From: Elusimicrobia bacterium GWA2_66_18
Lineage (GTDB): Bacteria > Elusimicrobiota > Elusimicrobia > UBA1565 > UBA9628
Reading direction: 5' to 3'
Assembly: GCA_001799675.1 (NCBI GenBank)
Contig: MGTX01000013.1
Location: 37,276-98,591, forward strand
Length of the DNA: 61,316 bases
Of this stretch, positions 50,116 through 58,853 are shown piece by piece. The stretch's first letter is position 1. Each line of letters begins with the position of its first letter. The notes under the pieces were generated by a model. The model was given only the letters and a program-made list of their open reading frames with translations. It was not told the origin of the DNA and did no database searches. Both the position numbers and the translations under genes were made by a program.

Positions 50116-51195
50116 TCAGGCTTTGACCAGCTTGATCTCGAGCGGCTTGGCGGCCGCGCCGCGCACGCTCACGGCGGCCGCGACCCGGCGAGAGGCCTCG
50201 CGCAGGGCCTGGGCCGGCAAGGAATCGGGGTGGGACAAGACGATGGGCGTGCCGCCCTCGCCGGCCGAGCAGACGCGCGGGTCGAGAGGGATCGAACCGA
50301 GGATCTGGATGCCGAAATCATTGTCCAAGGTCTGGGCGCCGCCCTCGGAGAAGATCTTGCTCTCCTTGGAGCAGTGCGGACAAACGAAGCCGGACATGTT
50401 CTCGATGGCGCCCAGGATGGGGACGTTGAGCTGCTTGAACATGGCCACGGCCTTGCGCACGTCGGAGAGCGCGATGCTCTGCGGCGTCGTCACGATCACC
50501 GCGCCGGCCAGCGGCGCCGTCTGGCAGAGGGTCAGCTGGACGTCGCCGGTGCCCGGCGGCAGATCCAAAATGAGGTAGTCCAACTCCCCCCACTTCACGT
50601 CCTTAAGAAATTGAGTGATGGCCCCGTGCAGCATCGGTCCGCGCCAGATGACGGCCTTGTCGGGGTCCAGGAGGAAGCCCATGGACATGAGGCGCACGCC
50701 GTGCCGATAGGCGGGCTCGATCTCGTCGTCCGGCCCGACCACGGGCTGGTATCCCGTCACGCCCATCATCTGCGGTTGATTGGGGCCGTAGATGTCGGCG
50801 TCGAGCAGGCCCACGCGCGCACCCTCGAGATGGAGGCAGACCGCCAAGTTGGCGGCGACGGTGGACTTGCCCACCCCGCCCTTGCCCGCGGCGACCGCGA
50901 TGAGGTTCTTGATCCCCGGCGGCAAGACGTTCGTCAGGCGCGCGTCCTTACGCACGTCGGCCGTCATCTTGATCCTCACGTCCGCCACACCCGGGACCTT
51001 TTTGACGGCCGTCTCGGCCTCGAGTTGCATCATCGCCTTTAAGGGACAGGCGGGGGTGGTGAGCACATAGTCGAAACTCACCGCCCCGCCGTTTACGACG
51101 AGGTTTTGCACCATGCCGAGCGTCACGATGTCCTGGTGGAGCTCCGGCTCGATGCACGTCGACAGCGCCTTTAAAACCTCGCCTTTGGTCGGCAT
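50116..51195 (-). CDS. mrp: Mrp/ApbC-type iron-sulfur cluster carrier ATPase
   Basis: 359 residues. An N-terminal MIP18/DUF59 domain (about 1-85) is followed by a ParA-like ATPase with the deviant Walker A 'GKGGVGKST', 'DADIYGPNQPQMMGV', 'LILDLPPGTGDVQLTL' and the cluster-binding CxxC in 'FVCPHCSKES'. It carries and transfers Fe-S clusters in the cytoplasm. It lies 10 nt downstream of glnN. Confidence 0.95.
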   Translation of the reverse strand: MPTKGEVLKALSTCIEPELHQDIVTLGMVQNLVVNGGAVSFDYVLTTPACPLKAMMQLEAETAVKKVPGVADVRIKMTADVRKDARLTNVLPPGIKNLIAVAAGKGGVGKSTVAANLAVCLHLEGARVGLLDADIYGPNQPQMMGVTGYQPVVGPDDEIEPAYRHGVRLMSMGFLLDPDKAVIWRGPMLHGAITQFLKDVKWGELDYLILDLPPGTGDVQLTLCQTAPLAGAVIVTTPQSIALSDVRKAVAMFKQLNVPILGAIENMSGFVCPHCSKESKIFSEGGAQTLDNDFGIQILGSIPLDPRVCSAGEGGTPIVLSHPDSLPAQALREASRRVAAAVSVRGAAAKPLEIKLVKA

Positions 51196-51205
51196 GGAAC
51201 TCCCC

Positions 51206-53377
51206 TCACATCAAGAACAGCATCTCTCGGTATTTCGGCACGGGCCAGGCGGCCGCCGGCATCAACAACTCCAGGGCGTCGACATGCGCGCGGATCTTCT
51301 CGAACCAGGGCTTGACCTCGGCGCAGAACGCCTCGGCGCGCGCCGAGGCCTCCTCCAGGCCCTCGGCCTCGGCGAGAGACTCGCCCAGGGATTGAACGCC
51401 GGCGAGAGCTCCCTCGATGTGGCCGATCACGTCGCGCAGGAGAGCGGCCTGCGCCGGGGCCTTGATGCCCGCGGCCTTGTTGGCCGCAACGGCTGCGGCC
51501 AGTCGGTTCTGATAGTCCACCGCGGCCGGCACGAACAGAGTCGTCGTCATCTCGGCGACCAGCTTGGCCTCGATGCTGATGTCCTTGGCGTACTTCTCGA
51601 GGAGGACGTGGCAGCGCGAGCGGGACTCCTCCTCGGTGAGAACGCCCAGCCCGGCGAAGAGCTCGACGGACTTCTTGAGGGAAAAACCCTTGAGCGCGGC
51701 GGGGGTGGTCTTCTCGTTGGGCAGGCCGCGCTTCTTGGCCTGCCGGACCCATTCCTCGGAGTAGTTGTTGCCCTCGAAGCAGACGGCCTTGGATTGCCGG
51801 TACTGCCCGCGCAGGACCTCGAGCACGGCCTCCTTGAAGGCCTTGCCGCCCTTCATCGCCGCGGAAATCTCCTTCCTGGTCTCGCGCAGCTGGTTGGCCA
51901 CGATCGTGTTGAGCGTCGCGATCGGGACCGCGCTGTTGGCCGACGAGCCGACCGCGCGGAACTCGAATTTATTGCCGGTGAAGGCGAAAGGCGAGGTGCG
52001 GTTGCGGTCCGTGTTGTCCTTGAGGACCGGAGGGATCTTGTCGATGCCGAAGGAGATCCACATCGGGTCCGTGCCCTTGGTGGTCACGCCGGCCTCGAGG
52101 TCGTCGAGGACCTTGGTGAGCTGGGCGCCCAGGAACACCGACATGATGGCCGGCGGGGCCTCGTTGGCGCCCAGGCGATGGTCGTTGCCCGACGACGCGA
52201 TGGACGCGCGCAGAAGCAGGCTGTGATCGTGCACGGCCTTCACGATGGCCGTCAGGATGGTGAGGAACTGCAGGTTCTCCTGAGGCGTGGCTCCGGGAGA
52301 GAGGAGGTTCTTGCCCGTATCCGTGCCGAGAGACCAATTATTGTGCTTGCCCGAGCCGTTGACCCCCGCGAAGGGCTTTTCATAGAGCAGGGCCGCCAGG
52401 CCGTGGCGCGCGGCGATACGCTCCAAGAGGTCCATGACCAACTGGTTGTGGTCGACGGCTACGTTGGCCTCCTCGAAGATCGGCGCGCACTCGAACTGAT
52501 GCGGGGCGACCTCGTTATGGCGCGTCTTAAGCGGGATGCCCAGTTTGAAGGCTTCTCTTTCAAAATCGGTCATGAACGCGAACACGCGGTCCTTGATGGA
52601 TCCGAAGTAGTGGTCCTCTAGCTGCTGGCCCTTGGGGCTGGCCGCGCCGAAGAGCGTGCGGCCGGCCAAGAGCAGGTCGGGGCGGGCCTGGAAGTACTCC
52701 TGGTCGACGAGGAAGTATTCCTGCTCGGCGCCGAGGGTCGAGAAGACCTTCCGGGCGTCGCTCTTGAATAGCTCGAGGACGGAAAGGGCGGCGGCGTTGA
52801 GGACCTCGATGGAGCGCAGGAGCGGCGTCTTCGTATCCAGGGCGTGTCCCGTGTAGGAGACGAAGCAGGTCGGGATGCAGAGGGTCGCTCCGCCGGGGTT
52901 TTCCAAGATGAAGGCCGGGGAGGTCGGGTCCCAGGCGGTGTAGCCGCGGGCCTCGAAGGTCACGCGCAGGCCGCCCGAGGGGAAGGAGGAGGCGTCCGGC
53001 TCGGCCTGCGCGAGCATCTGCCCCGTGAAGGTCTCGATGACCGCGCCCTGCCCGGCCAGGTCGATGAAGGCGTCGTGCTTCTCGGCGGTGGCGCCGGTCA
53101 GCGGCTGGAACCAGTGGCAGTAGTGGGTCGCGCCCTTCTGCATCGCCCAGGTCTTCATGGCGGAGGCCACGGCGTTGGCGGCCTCGATGTCGAGGGTCTC
53201 TCCCCTTTCGACGGCGTCCTGGACCCTGCGGTAGGTCTCCTTGGGCAGGAGGAGCTTCATCGTTTCCAATCCGAAGACGTTGCAGCCGTAGTAATCGGAC
53301 ACCTTCGACGCGGACGCGGCCGGTCCGGCGGGCTGGGAATGCTTGGGGGTCATCTCGGCGCGGACTCCGTGGGGCAT
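51206..53377 (-). CDS. glnN: Type III glutamine synthetase
   Basis: 723 residues from ATG 53377 (GGAG 11 nt upstream; ATG 53353 is the alternative). Length and motifs fit GSIII, not GSI: 'FPSGGLRVTFEARGYTAWDPTSPAF', 'LGAEQEYFLVD', 'KTRHNEVAPHQFECAPIFE', 'GVNGSGKHNNWSLGTD' and 'SSGNDHRLGANEAPP'. It makes glutamine from glutamate, ammonia and ATP. GSIII is common in Bacteroidota, cyanobacteria and several deep-branching phyla. A TACACT box (53399-53404) upstream may be the -10. Confidence 0.95.
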   Translation of the reverse strand: MPHGVRAEMTPKHSQPAGPAASASKVSDYYGCNVFGLETMKLLLPKETYRRVQDAVERGETLDIEAANAVASAMKTWAMQKGATHYCHWFQPLTGATAEKHDAFIDLAGQGAVIETFTGQMLAQAEPDASSFPSGGLRVTFEARGYTAWDPTSPAFILENPGGATLCIPTCFVSYTGHALDTKTPLLRSIEVLNAAALSVLELFKSDARKVFSTLGAEQEYFLVDQEYFQARPDLLLAGRTLFGAASPKGQQLEDHYFGSIKDRVFAFMTDFEREAFKLGIPLKTRHNEVAPHQFECAPIFEEANVAVDHNQLVMDLLERIAARHGLAALLYEKPFAGVNGSGKHNNWSLGTDTGKNLLSPGATPQENLQFLTILTAIVKAVHDHSLLLRASIASSGNDHRLGANEAPPAIMSVFLGAQLTKVLDDLEAGVTTKGTDPMWISFGIDKIPPVLKDNTDRNRTSPFAFTGNKFEFRAVGSSANSAVPIATLNTIVANQLRETRKEISAAMKGGKAFKEAVLEVLRGQYRQSKAVCFEGNNYSEEWVRQAKKRGLPNEKTTPAALKGFSLKKSVELFAGLGVLTEEESRSRCHVLLEKYAKDISIEAKLVAEMTTTLFVPAAVDYQNRLAAAVAANKAAGIKAPAQAALLRDVIGHIEGALAGVQSLGESLAEAEGLEEASARAEAFCAEVKPWFEKIRAHVDALELLMPAAAWPVPKYREMLFLM

Positions 53378-53464
53378 GAGCTTTCTATCTCCATGCGCAG
53401 TGTATCGTCGTCGCGGATATGGTAGGAATTCCGCCGATGGTCTGTCCATCGGCAGGCTCCTCCC

Positions 53465-54229
53465 CTACGCCTTCGCGGGCGACCGCCACGCCGCGCGGCC
53501 GACGAAGAACGGGCCGATGCTCGCCAGATACTGCGAGGTCTGGACGGTCGCACGCATGGTCTCGATCAGAGCGGAAAGCGCGAAGAGATCCTTGCCGACC
53601 AAACCGATGACGAAGTCGTTGTCGTCCTTGTCGAGACCGTGGCAGGCCAAGCGGATATCCAAGGCGAGCCCGGCCTCGCCGAACCGCCGGCCGATGATGC
53701 CGTGCTCCTTGAGGATCTGCTGCTGCTCCGGGCGCGGCAAGCGCGCGAAGGCGCCGGTGCGGCGCAGGGGATACCAGACCGCCCAGGAAGTCGTCGGGTC
53801 GAGGACCATGCGGCGCGGGCGGTGCAGGAGCCAGTCTTCCAGGCGCGGCTCGTAGCCGAGGGCGTAGGTGCGTCCCAGCATGGAGAACTCGGGCTTGAGC
53901 CTGAGGTCCTCGAAGGGACCCTCCTGGAGGACGGGGCGGAACTTCGTCACGAGGTCGGCGGGATCGACGGCCATGGAAAGCACGGCCACGCCGGTCGGGT
54001 CATTGGCTTCCTCGTAGAGCACGGCGTCGAGCCCGGAGTCGGCCAGGATGCGCGCGAGAGCGGCCGTGTTCCGGCAACCGGAGAAGGCGGTCAACTGCAT
54101 GAAGAGGCGGCGGTCGCTGGTCTGCGGCCGGCCGTCCTTCGATCCGCCCTTCTCGCGCAGGTCCAGCGCGGGGGCCTCGGACGCATTCGGGACCTGGGAC
54201 GCGGCAGCGGGCTTGGATGGGTGGCTCAC
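53465..54229 (-). CDS. Chlorite dismutase-family (HemQ-like) protein
   Basis: 254 residues. After a disordered N-terminus (about 35 residues), the sequence follows the Cld/HemQ double ferredoxin-like fold, ending in 'DNDFVIGLVGKDLFALSALIETMRATVQTSQYLASIGPFFVGR', the family's conserved tail. A His in 'LACHGLDKDD' is near the proximal-ligand position. It may be a coproheme decarboxylase or another heme protein; the chlorite-cleaving distal Arg is not evident. It is 7 nt downstream of the HTH-receiver gene. Confidence 0.8.
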   Translation of the reverse strand: MSHPSKPAAASQVPNASEAPALDLREKGGSKDGRPQTSDRRLFMQLTAFSGCRNTAALARILADSGLDAVLYEEANDPTGVAVLSMAVDPADLVTKFRPVLQEGPFEDLRLKPEFSMLGRTYALGYEPRLEDWLLHRPRRMVLDPTTSWAVWYPLRRTGAFARLPRPEQQQILKEHGIIGRRFGEAGLALDIRLACHGLDKDDNDFVIGLVGKDLFALSALIETMRATVQTSQYLASIGPFFVGRAAWRSPAKA

Positions 54230-54236
54230 AGCGCCG

Positions 54237-54815
54237 TCAGGAGAGGAGACGGTCCACCATGGCGACGAGGTCGGTCATCTCGAAGGGCTTCTGGATGAAC
54301 TCGTCGACGTTCTCGGCCAGGAAGCCCTGCTGGGCCGCGGTCATCTTGCGTCCGGAGATGGCGACGATCTTCATGTCCTTGGTGGCCGGGCTGGACTTGA
54401 GAATCTGGCAAACCTGGAAGCCGTCCATGACGGGCATCATCAGGTCCATGACGAGAAGATCGGGGAGCTTCTTGCCGACCAGGACGAGGGCGTCGACCGG
54501 GTTATTGGAAACCTGAACCTGGTAGCGGTCGCGATGCTTCGCGAAGCCCTTCTCGATGAGGCGGGTCATCATCGGCTCGTCGTCCAAGACGAGGATCTGT
54601 TGGTGGACGTCCTCGATGCCGGCGGGGACCGGCATCTCATATTTTTTCATGAACGGCACGAGTTCCGAAAGCGAGATGCGGCGATGGCCGCCCGGGGTCA
54701 CGCGCGCCTTGAGCTTGCCTTTGTTGACCCAATTGATGACGGTGGTATGGAACACGCCGCACAACCGCGCGACCTCGAAGGTGGTGAAAGTTCTCTCGCC
54801 GTACTGCTCGCTCAT
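54237..54815 (-). CDS. MerR/excisionase-type HTH - receiver fusion
   Basis: 192 residues. The N-terminal HTH ('FTTFEVARLCGVFHTTVINWVNKGKLKARVTPGGHRRISLSEL') is of the MerR/excisionase type. The C-terminal receiver has 'ILVLDDEP', phospho-acceptor in 'LLVMDLMMPVMDGFQ', and 'FIQKPFEMTDL'. This order (DNA-binding first) is the reverse of classical response regulators. It may control the adjacent heme-family gene, which follows after 7 nt. Confidence 0.88.
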   Translation of the reverse strand: MSEQYGERTFTTFEVARLCGVFHTTVINWVNKGKLKARVTPGGHRRISLSELVPFMKKYEMPVPAGIEDVHQQILVLDDEPMMTRLIEKGFAKHRDRYQVQVSNNPVDALVLVGKKLPDLLVMDLMMPVMDGFQVCQILKSSPATKDMKIVAISGRKMTAAQQGFLAENVDEFIQKPFEMTDLVAMVDRLLS

Positions 54816-54961
54816 GCTAGGAATGCTAATACTTTGTCTTCGTCAACGCAAGGCCGGATGAGGCCCCTTATCGGCCGGAAATACAGGCATTAGCCGTACC
54901 ATGCTATAATTGGCAGGCGCCTTTAGCCCAGTGAAAGCTCCAGCGTATCCTCATTCAATTC

Positions 54962-55038
54962 GGTGCGATACCCAAGCGGTCCAAGGGGATGGTCTGCAAA
55001 ACCATTATTCGCGGGTTCGAATCCCGCTCGCACCTCCA
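54962..55038 (+). tRNA. tRNA-Cys (anticodon GCA)
   Basis: A 77-nt tRNA. Acceptor GGTGCGA (54962-54968) pairs with TCGCACC (55028-55034), then discriminator T and encoded CCA. The anticodon arm ATGGT-CTGCAAA-ACCAT gives GCA. The T arm has the GTTCGAATC loop. A TATAAT (54905-54910) lies about 50 nt upstream with a weak -35. Confidence 0.95.
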
Positions 55039-55057
55039 TTTTGACTCATCACCAGGC

Positions 55058-56356
55058 ATGGCCAGGGGAGCCCTTCCCCTGAGCGAATCCGGGACTAACG
55101 AGCCTCTTGCGGCGCTGCGAACGCGCCTGGAAGCGGTGCCGGCCGTCGAGGAAGGCGCGCGGGTCTTCGTCCTGCGCGACCTCGAGGAGCTGTCGGACAA
55201 TCCCCTCGCGTTGTCGGCGGGCGGCATGCTGCTCGTCAGCCTCCTCGATGGACGGCGCACGGCGGCGCAGGTGCGGGAGATCTTTAAGAAGTCCACGGGC
55301 GCCGACATCGGACTCCCCCTGATCCTTGAGCTGGTCTCGGCCCTCGACGACGCCGGCTATCTCGAGACGCCGGCTGTCGCCGCGAGGAGGAAGACGGCCC
55401 TTGATGCCTTCCGCGCCTCCCCCCGGCGGCCCGCCGTCTTCGCGGGCCCGTCATACCCGGCCGAAACCCTGGCCTTGGGCGGCGTCTTGGACGGCTACTT
55501 CAAGGCCGAGAAAGGGCCCGGGAAAGGAAAGGCTGCAAAACCGACGCGCGCGGCTCCCCTGGGGCTGATCGCGCCGCACATCGACTTCGCCCGCGGCGGC
55601 CCGGCCTACGCCTGGGCCTATCACGCGCTCTCCGAACGCGCGCCGCCGGACGTGATCATCGCCTTGGGCGTCGCGCATGTCTCGCCCGACGCGCCCTGGA
55701 CCTTCACGCCGAAGAGATATGAGACGCCTCTCGGGGCGATGGAAGTCGACGCGGAGCTCTATGACGACCTGACGGCCAAGGTCTGGTATGACCCGCGCGC
55801 CGACGAGTGGGTCCACAAGAACGAGCACTCCCTGGAGTTCCAGGCCGCCTGGCTGCGTCACCTCTGGGGCGACCGGACGCCGCCCTGGGTGCCCATCCTC
55901 GTCTCCAGCTTCGAGCGCTTCTCGCCGGACGAGGCGCCGTCGCAGATACCGACCCTCGAGAAGGCCCTGCAAGACTTCGAGGAGGTCGTCCGCGCGCACG
56001 CGCGCAAGGGCCGCCGCGTCATGGTGCTGGCCGGCATCGACCTGGCCCACGTGGGCGCGCGCTTCGGCGACAAGTTCGAGGTGACGCCCGCGTTGGAGAT
56101 GAAGGTCGAGGCCGCGGACCGCGAGTCGCTCGTGGACGCGATGGCCCTGGACGCCGACGGATTCTACCGCTCGATCGTCGGCGGCGGCCATTGGCGCAAG
56201 GTCTGCGGGCTCTCCGCTCTCTACACCGGCCTGCGCCTCATCAGGAGCCTGGAAGGCTCCCAAGCCGGACGCCTGCTGACCTACGGCCAAGCTCCGGACC
56301 CAGCCGGAGGTCTCGTCTCCTTCGCCTCCGCAGTCTTCGACGCGAAGTCAGGGTAG
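55058..56356 (+). CDS. amrB: AmmeMemoRadiSam system protein B (MEMO family)
   Basis: 432 residues from ATG 55058 (earlier in-frame codons lie in tRNA-Cys). Residues about 25-115 form a PqqD-like N-terminal domain ('VLRDLEELSDNPLALSAGGMLLVSLLDGRRT'). The rest is a MEMO domain with metal-binding His in 'APHIDFARGG', 'KNEHSLEFQAAWLRHLWG' and Cys in 'KVCGLSALYTGL'. MEMO proteins occur with AMMECR1 and radical SAM partners; neither partner is next door. Function unresolved. Confidence 0.9.
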   Translation: MARGALPLSESGTNEPLAALRTRLEAVPAVEEGARVFVLRDLEELSDNPLALSAGGMLLVSLLDGRRTAAQVREIFKKSTGADIGLPLILELVSALDDAGYLETPAVAARRKTALDAFRASPRRPAVFAGPSYPAETLALGGVLDGYFKAEKGPGKGKAAKPTRAAPLGLIAPHIDFARGGPAYAWAYHALSERAPPDVIIALGVAHVSPDAPWTFTPKRYETPLGAMEVDAELYDDLTAKVWYDPRADEWVHKNEHSLEFQAAWLRHLWGDRTPPWVPILVSSFERFSPDEAPSQIPTLEKALQDFEEVVRAHARKGRRVMVLAGIDLAHVGARFGDKFEVTPALEMKVEAADRESLVDAMALDADGFYRSIVGGGHWRKVCGLSALYTGLRLIRSLEGSQAGRLLTYGQAPDPAGGLVSFASAVFDAKSG

Positions 56357-56388
56357 ACGCATTACTAGGTCAGACGCATTACTAGGTC
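56355..56388. repeat. Tandem duplication of a 17-nt unit
   Basis: AGACGCATTACTAGGTC occurs twice in perfect tandem (56355-56371 and 56372-56388). It starts in the stop codon of the MEMO gene and ends at the -35 of the promoter at 56389. It may be a duplicated regulator site or replication slippage. Confidence 0.85.
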
Positions 56389-56417
56389 TTGCATTATTCC
56401 AATTATTCTGCTACATT
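56389..56417 (+). promoter_or_regulatory. Promoter for a candidate non-coding RNA
   Basis: TTGCAT (56389-56394), 17-nt spacer, TACATT (56412-56417). Nothing downstream on this strand codes for protein, and the next gene converges, so it would drive an RNA of about 170 nt. Confidence 0.5.
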
Positions 56418-56419
56418 AG

Positions 56420-56591
56420 CATTGGAGGTTGGGAGTTCATAGACTCCACCTCCCAATGGGCCCTCCGCCAGAGGGCAGACGGTGAGAGGATGACCGGATG
56501 CGCTGAAGGCCCGGACAGCGAGTGGGCGGCAAGTAAGCGACCGGAGAGGCAGTAGGCAGGGCGGCCAGATAGACCGCCCTGCTCCTCTTTA
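56420..56591 (+). ncRNA. Candidate structured non-coding RNA
   Basis: Between two convergent genes I see a row of hairpins. (1) 56420-56458: CATTGG/CCAATG, AGGT/ACCT and GGAGT/ACTCC stacked with small bulges. (2) GCCCTC/GAGGGC around 56461-56477. (3) CGCTG/CAGCG around 56500-56520. (4) an 8-bp CAGGGCGG/CCGCCCTG stem (56557-56581) followed by CTCCTCTTTA as a weak terminator. A promoter sits just upstream. I do not recognise it as 6S, SRP, RNase P, tmRNA or a common riboswitch. Confidence 0.45.
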
Positions 56592-57008
56592 TGCGGGGGG
56601 CCCCGCAGGCTTCGGGTTGAGCGTCGCGGTAATCTTGGCCAACAGTCTCGCCGCGTCCACGGGCTTGACGACATAGCCGTTGGCCCCGTAGCCGAAGGCC
56701 TTTTCGACGTCCTTGCCCGCTTGCGAACCGGTGACCATGAGGACGGGAATGGGGGAAGTTTTGGCGTTGCTCTTCAATCGCGCCAAGGTTTCGATGCCGT
56801 CCATGCCGGGCATCATCATGTCGAGAAGGATGAGCTTCGGAACTTTCTCTTCCGCGAACTTCACGGCGTCCGGACCGTTGGAGCACTCGATCACCTCATA
56901 GCCCGCGGGATCGAGGATCATTTTGATGCTCATGACGATGAGCGCGGAATCGTCCACGACCAGTATGGCAGGCCTAGTGTTGGCTGGTTTCGAAGAGAAA
57001 AAACCCAT
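56589..57008 (-). CDS. CheY-like single-domain response regulator
   Basis: 139 residues. Receiver with 'ILVVDDSALI', phospho-acceptor in 'LILLDMMMPGMDGIE', 'VLMVTGSQ' and 'YVVKPVDAARL'. The last gene in the reverse-strand chemotaxis cluster; the gap to the next receiver is 48 nt. A Pro-rich tail follows. Confidence 0.92.
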   Translation of the reverse strand: MGFFSSKPANTRPAILVVDDSALIVMSIKMILDPAGYEVIECSNGPDAVKFAEEKVPKLILLDMMMPGMDGIETLARLKSNAKTSPIPVLMVTGSQAGKDVEKAFGYGANGYVVKPVDAARLLAKITATLNPKPAGPPA

Positions 57009-57056
57009 GTTTGGACTCCGTTACCCGTCTATTGCGAGGATATCGACGACGAAAGG

Positions 57057-57488
57057 TCAGGATTCCGATTCCGGTGATTTCGAGACGATCTTCTTCGAGA
57101 GGCGCGAGATCGCGGCGGCCAGCTTGCTCCATTCGGCCGGTTTTGGAACGTACTCGCAAGCTCCCATATGGGCGTATTGATCCCTCACGAGTTTCTGATC
57201 CACGGCGCTGATGATGATGAACTTGGCGTCGGTGTCGAACTCGCAGATCGACTTGATCGCTTCGAGTCCGGAACTGTCGGGCATGTTCATGTCCATCGTC
57301 GTGAAATCAGGCCGCGTCTCTTTATAGAGATCCAGTGCCTCCTGGGCGTTCTTGGCCTCGCCGACCACCGTATATCCGTTTGATTCCAGCATGTTCTTTA
57401 AAAACATGCGGGTGATCATAGAGTCGTCTGTGATCAGCACCCTCCACGCCGATGTTTTTACTCCCGAAGATTTTTTATCAACGCCCAT
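57057..57488 (-). CDS. CheY-like single-domain response regulator
   Basis: 143 residues. Receiver with 'VLITDDSMITRMFLKNMLESNGYTVVGEAKNAQEAL', phospho-acceptor in 'FTTMDMNMPDSSG', 'FIIISAVDQK' and 'YVPKPAEW'. The start overlaps the REC-REC-CheC gene by 11 nt, so they are co-translated. Ser/Lys-rich tail. Confidence 0.92.
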   Translation of the reverse strand: MGVDKKSSGVKTSAWRVLITDDSMITRMFLKNMLESNGYTVVGEAKNAQEALDLYKETRPDFTTMDMNMPDSSGLEAIKSICEFDTDAKFIIISAVDQKLVRDQYAHMGACEYVPKPAEWSKLAAAISRLSKKIVSKSPESES

Positions 57489-58848
57489 GTCCCCCCCCGA
57501 TTAGCTTCTTAAGGCAATCCGCGTGCAGGACGAACAGCGTCGCGCAATCGATGCCTAAACCCGCGCATGAAAATTTGTTCTGGGCGAGCACCACCCGCCC
57601 GGGCAACTCGCAAATTTGATGGGAAGCGTCCATGATGAGATTCGGTATCGGCGACTGCATCAAAGAGGGCGGCGAACTGAGGATGGCGCTTCCCGCCGTA
57701 TCCGCGAAAACATTGAGAATGTTGGTGATCATGATGTTGGCCCATTCCAGGGTGGCAAGATCAACGACTTCCTTGCTCGGCCCCTCAGACGATTTATCCC
57801 TCGTCATGAGGGCGGCCATCCGCTTGGCTGCCGGCCGAGACACGACAAAAAGACAGATCATGGGGACGTCGGTGGCGACCGTCATCTGTATGGACACGGA
57901 CTCCCATGGATCCGTGGAGGAGATCAGCAGCTTCGGCTTCTCGTCCGAGCCCTGGAAAAGCTCGATGCCTGATAAAACCCAAGGCGTATTGCACATGATG
58001 CCGAGGGCATCGACGCAGCGTTTCGCTCCCGATTCCAGAATCTCCTTGAGCGTCTCAGCTTCCTGGGCGGTGATACGGACGAGATCCGCCTGGGGGATGC
58101 CCAGTTGGAGGGCGGCCTTCAGCACATCGACCGTCACGGGCTTGTGCAACACGGATTGAGCGCCCAAACTCAGCAGTTCCTCCTTGACTTTCACCTGGTT
58201 GACGGAGGTCACCATGATCACCCGCGCGTTTCGATTCTTCGCCCGGATCGCCTTGAGCACATCCATGCCCGATCCGCCGGGCATCACGAGATCGACCGTC
58301 GTCAAATCCGGCTGAAGGGACGCGTACGCCCCGATGCCCTCTTGGACGTCGCAGGCTTCCCCGATCACCTCGAAGCCGTGCTCTTCCAGCATACCGCGGA
58401 TAATGGAGCGCATCACCGCGGAATCGTCGATCACGAGAGCCCTGGGTTTGCTCACGACGGGCTGAGACGCTTGCGCCGCCGGCGCGGAGGTCATGCGCGC
58501 AAGGGCGCCCTTCAGGCCGTCGCTGGTCAGAGGTTTGCATAAGATCGCCGCCGCTCCCAGGTCGATCGCCTTCTGGTACGTGCCGTCTCGGGCGATATCT
58601 GAAACGATGACGACCTGAGCGTCGGCGTTCTGCGCGCGGATTTCCTCAAGCACTTTGAGGCCGGAGCCTCCCGGCATGATGATGTCCAGCGTGACGAGAT
58701 CCGGCTTATGGGCCCGATACGCCTGGATGGCTTCTTGGACATCCTCGGCCTCGGCGATCATTTCGATGCCGTTTTCGCGCAGGATTTCCTTGATATAGAT
58801 CCGCACGAAGCGGGAATTATCGACCACCAGAGCTGTTTTCATCGCCAT
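57478..58848 (-). CDS. REC-REC-CheC/CheX-like fusion protein
   Basis: 456 residues from ATG 58848 (ATG 58842 possible). Receiver 1 (about 3-120): 'ALVVDNSRFVR', 'LVTLDIIMPGGSG', 'ILCKPLTS'. Receiver 2 (about 138-255): 'ALVIDDSAVMRSIIRGMLEEHGFEVIGEA', 'LTTVDLVMPGGSG', 'VLHKPVT'. The C-terminal 190 residues resemble CheC/CheX phosphatases, with 'DLATLEWANIMITNIL' as the D-x4-E-x2-N motif. It may combine phosphate storage with CheY dephosphorylation. Confidence 0.88.
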   Translation of the reverse strand: MAMKTALVVDNSRFVRIYIKEILRENGIEMIAEAEDVQEAIQAYRAHKPDLVTLDIIMPGGSGLKVLEEIRAQNADAQVVIVSDIARDGTYQKAIDLGAAAILCKPLTSDGLKGALARMTSAPAAQASQPVVSKPRALVIDDSAVMRSIIRGMLEEHGFEVIGEACDVQEGIGAYASLQPDLTTVDLVMPGGSGMDVLKAIRAKNRNARVIMVTSVNQVKVKEELLSLGAQSVLHKPVTVDVLKAALQLGIPQADLVRITAQEAETLKEILESGAKRCVDALGIMCNTPWVLSGIELFQGSDEKPKLLISSTDPWESVSIQMTVATDVPMICLFVVSRPAAKRMAALMTRDKSSEGPSKEVVDLATLEWANIMITNILNVFADTAGSAILSSPPSLMQSPIPNLIMDASHQICELPGRVVLAQNKFSCAGLGIDCATLFVLHADCLKKLIGGGHGR

Positions 58849-58853
58849 TGCGC

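Noticed and set aside
56420-56591. 6S RNA, SRP RNA or cyclic-di-GMP riboswitch identity for the structured region
   Set aside because: None of the conserved sequences of these classes (SRP tip, GEMM core, 6S central bulge pattern) could be found.
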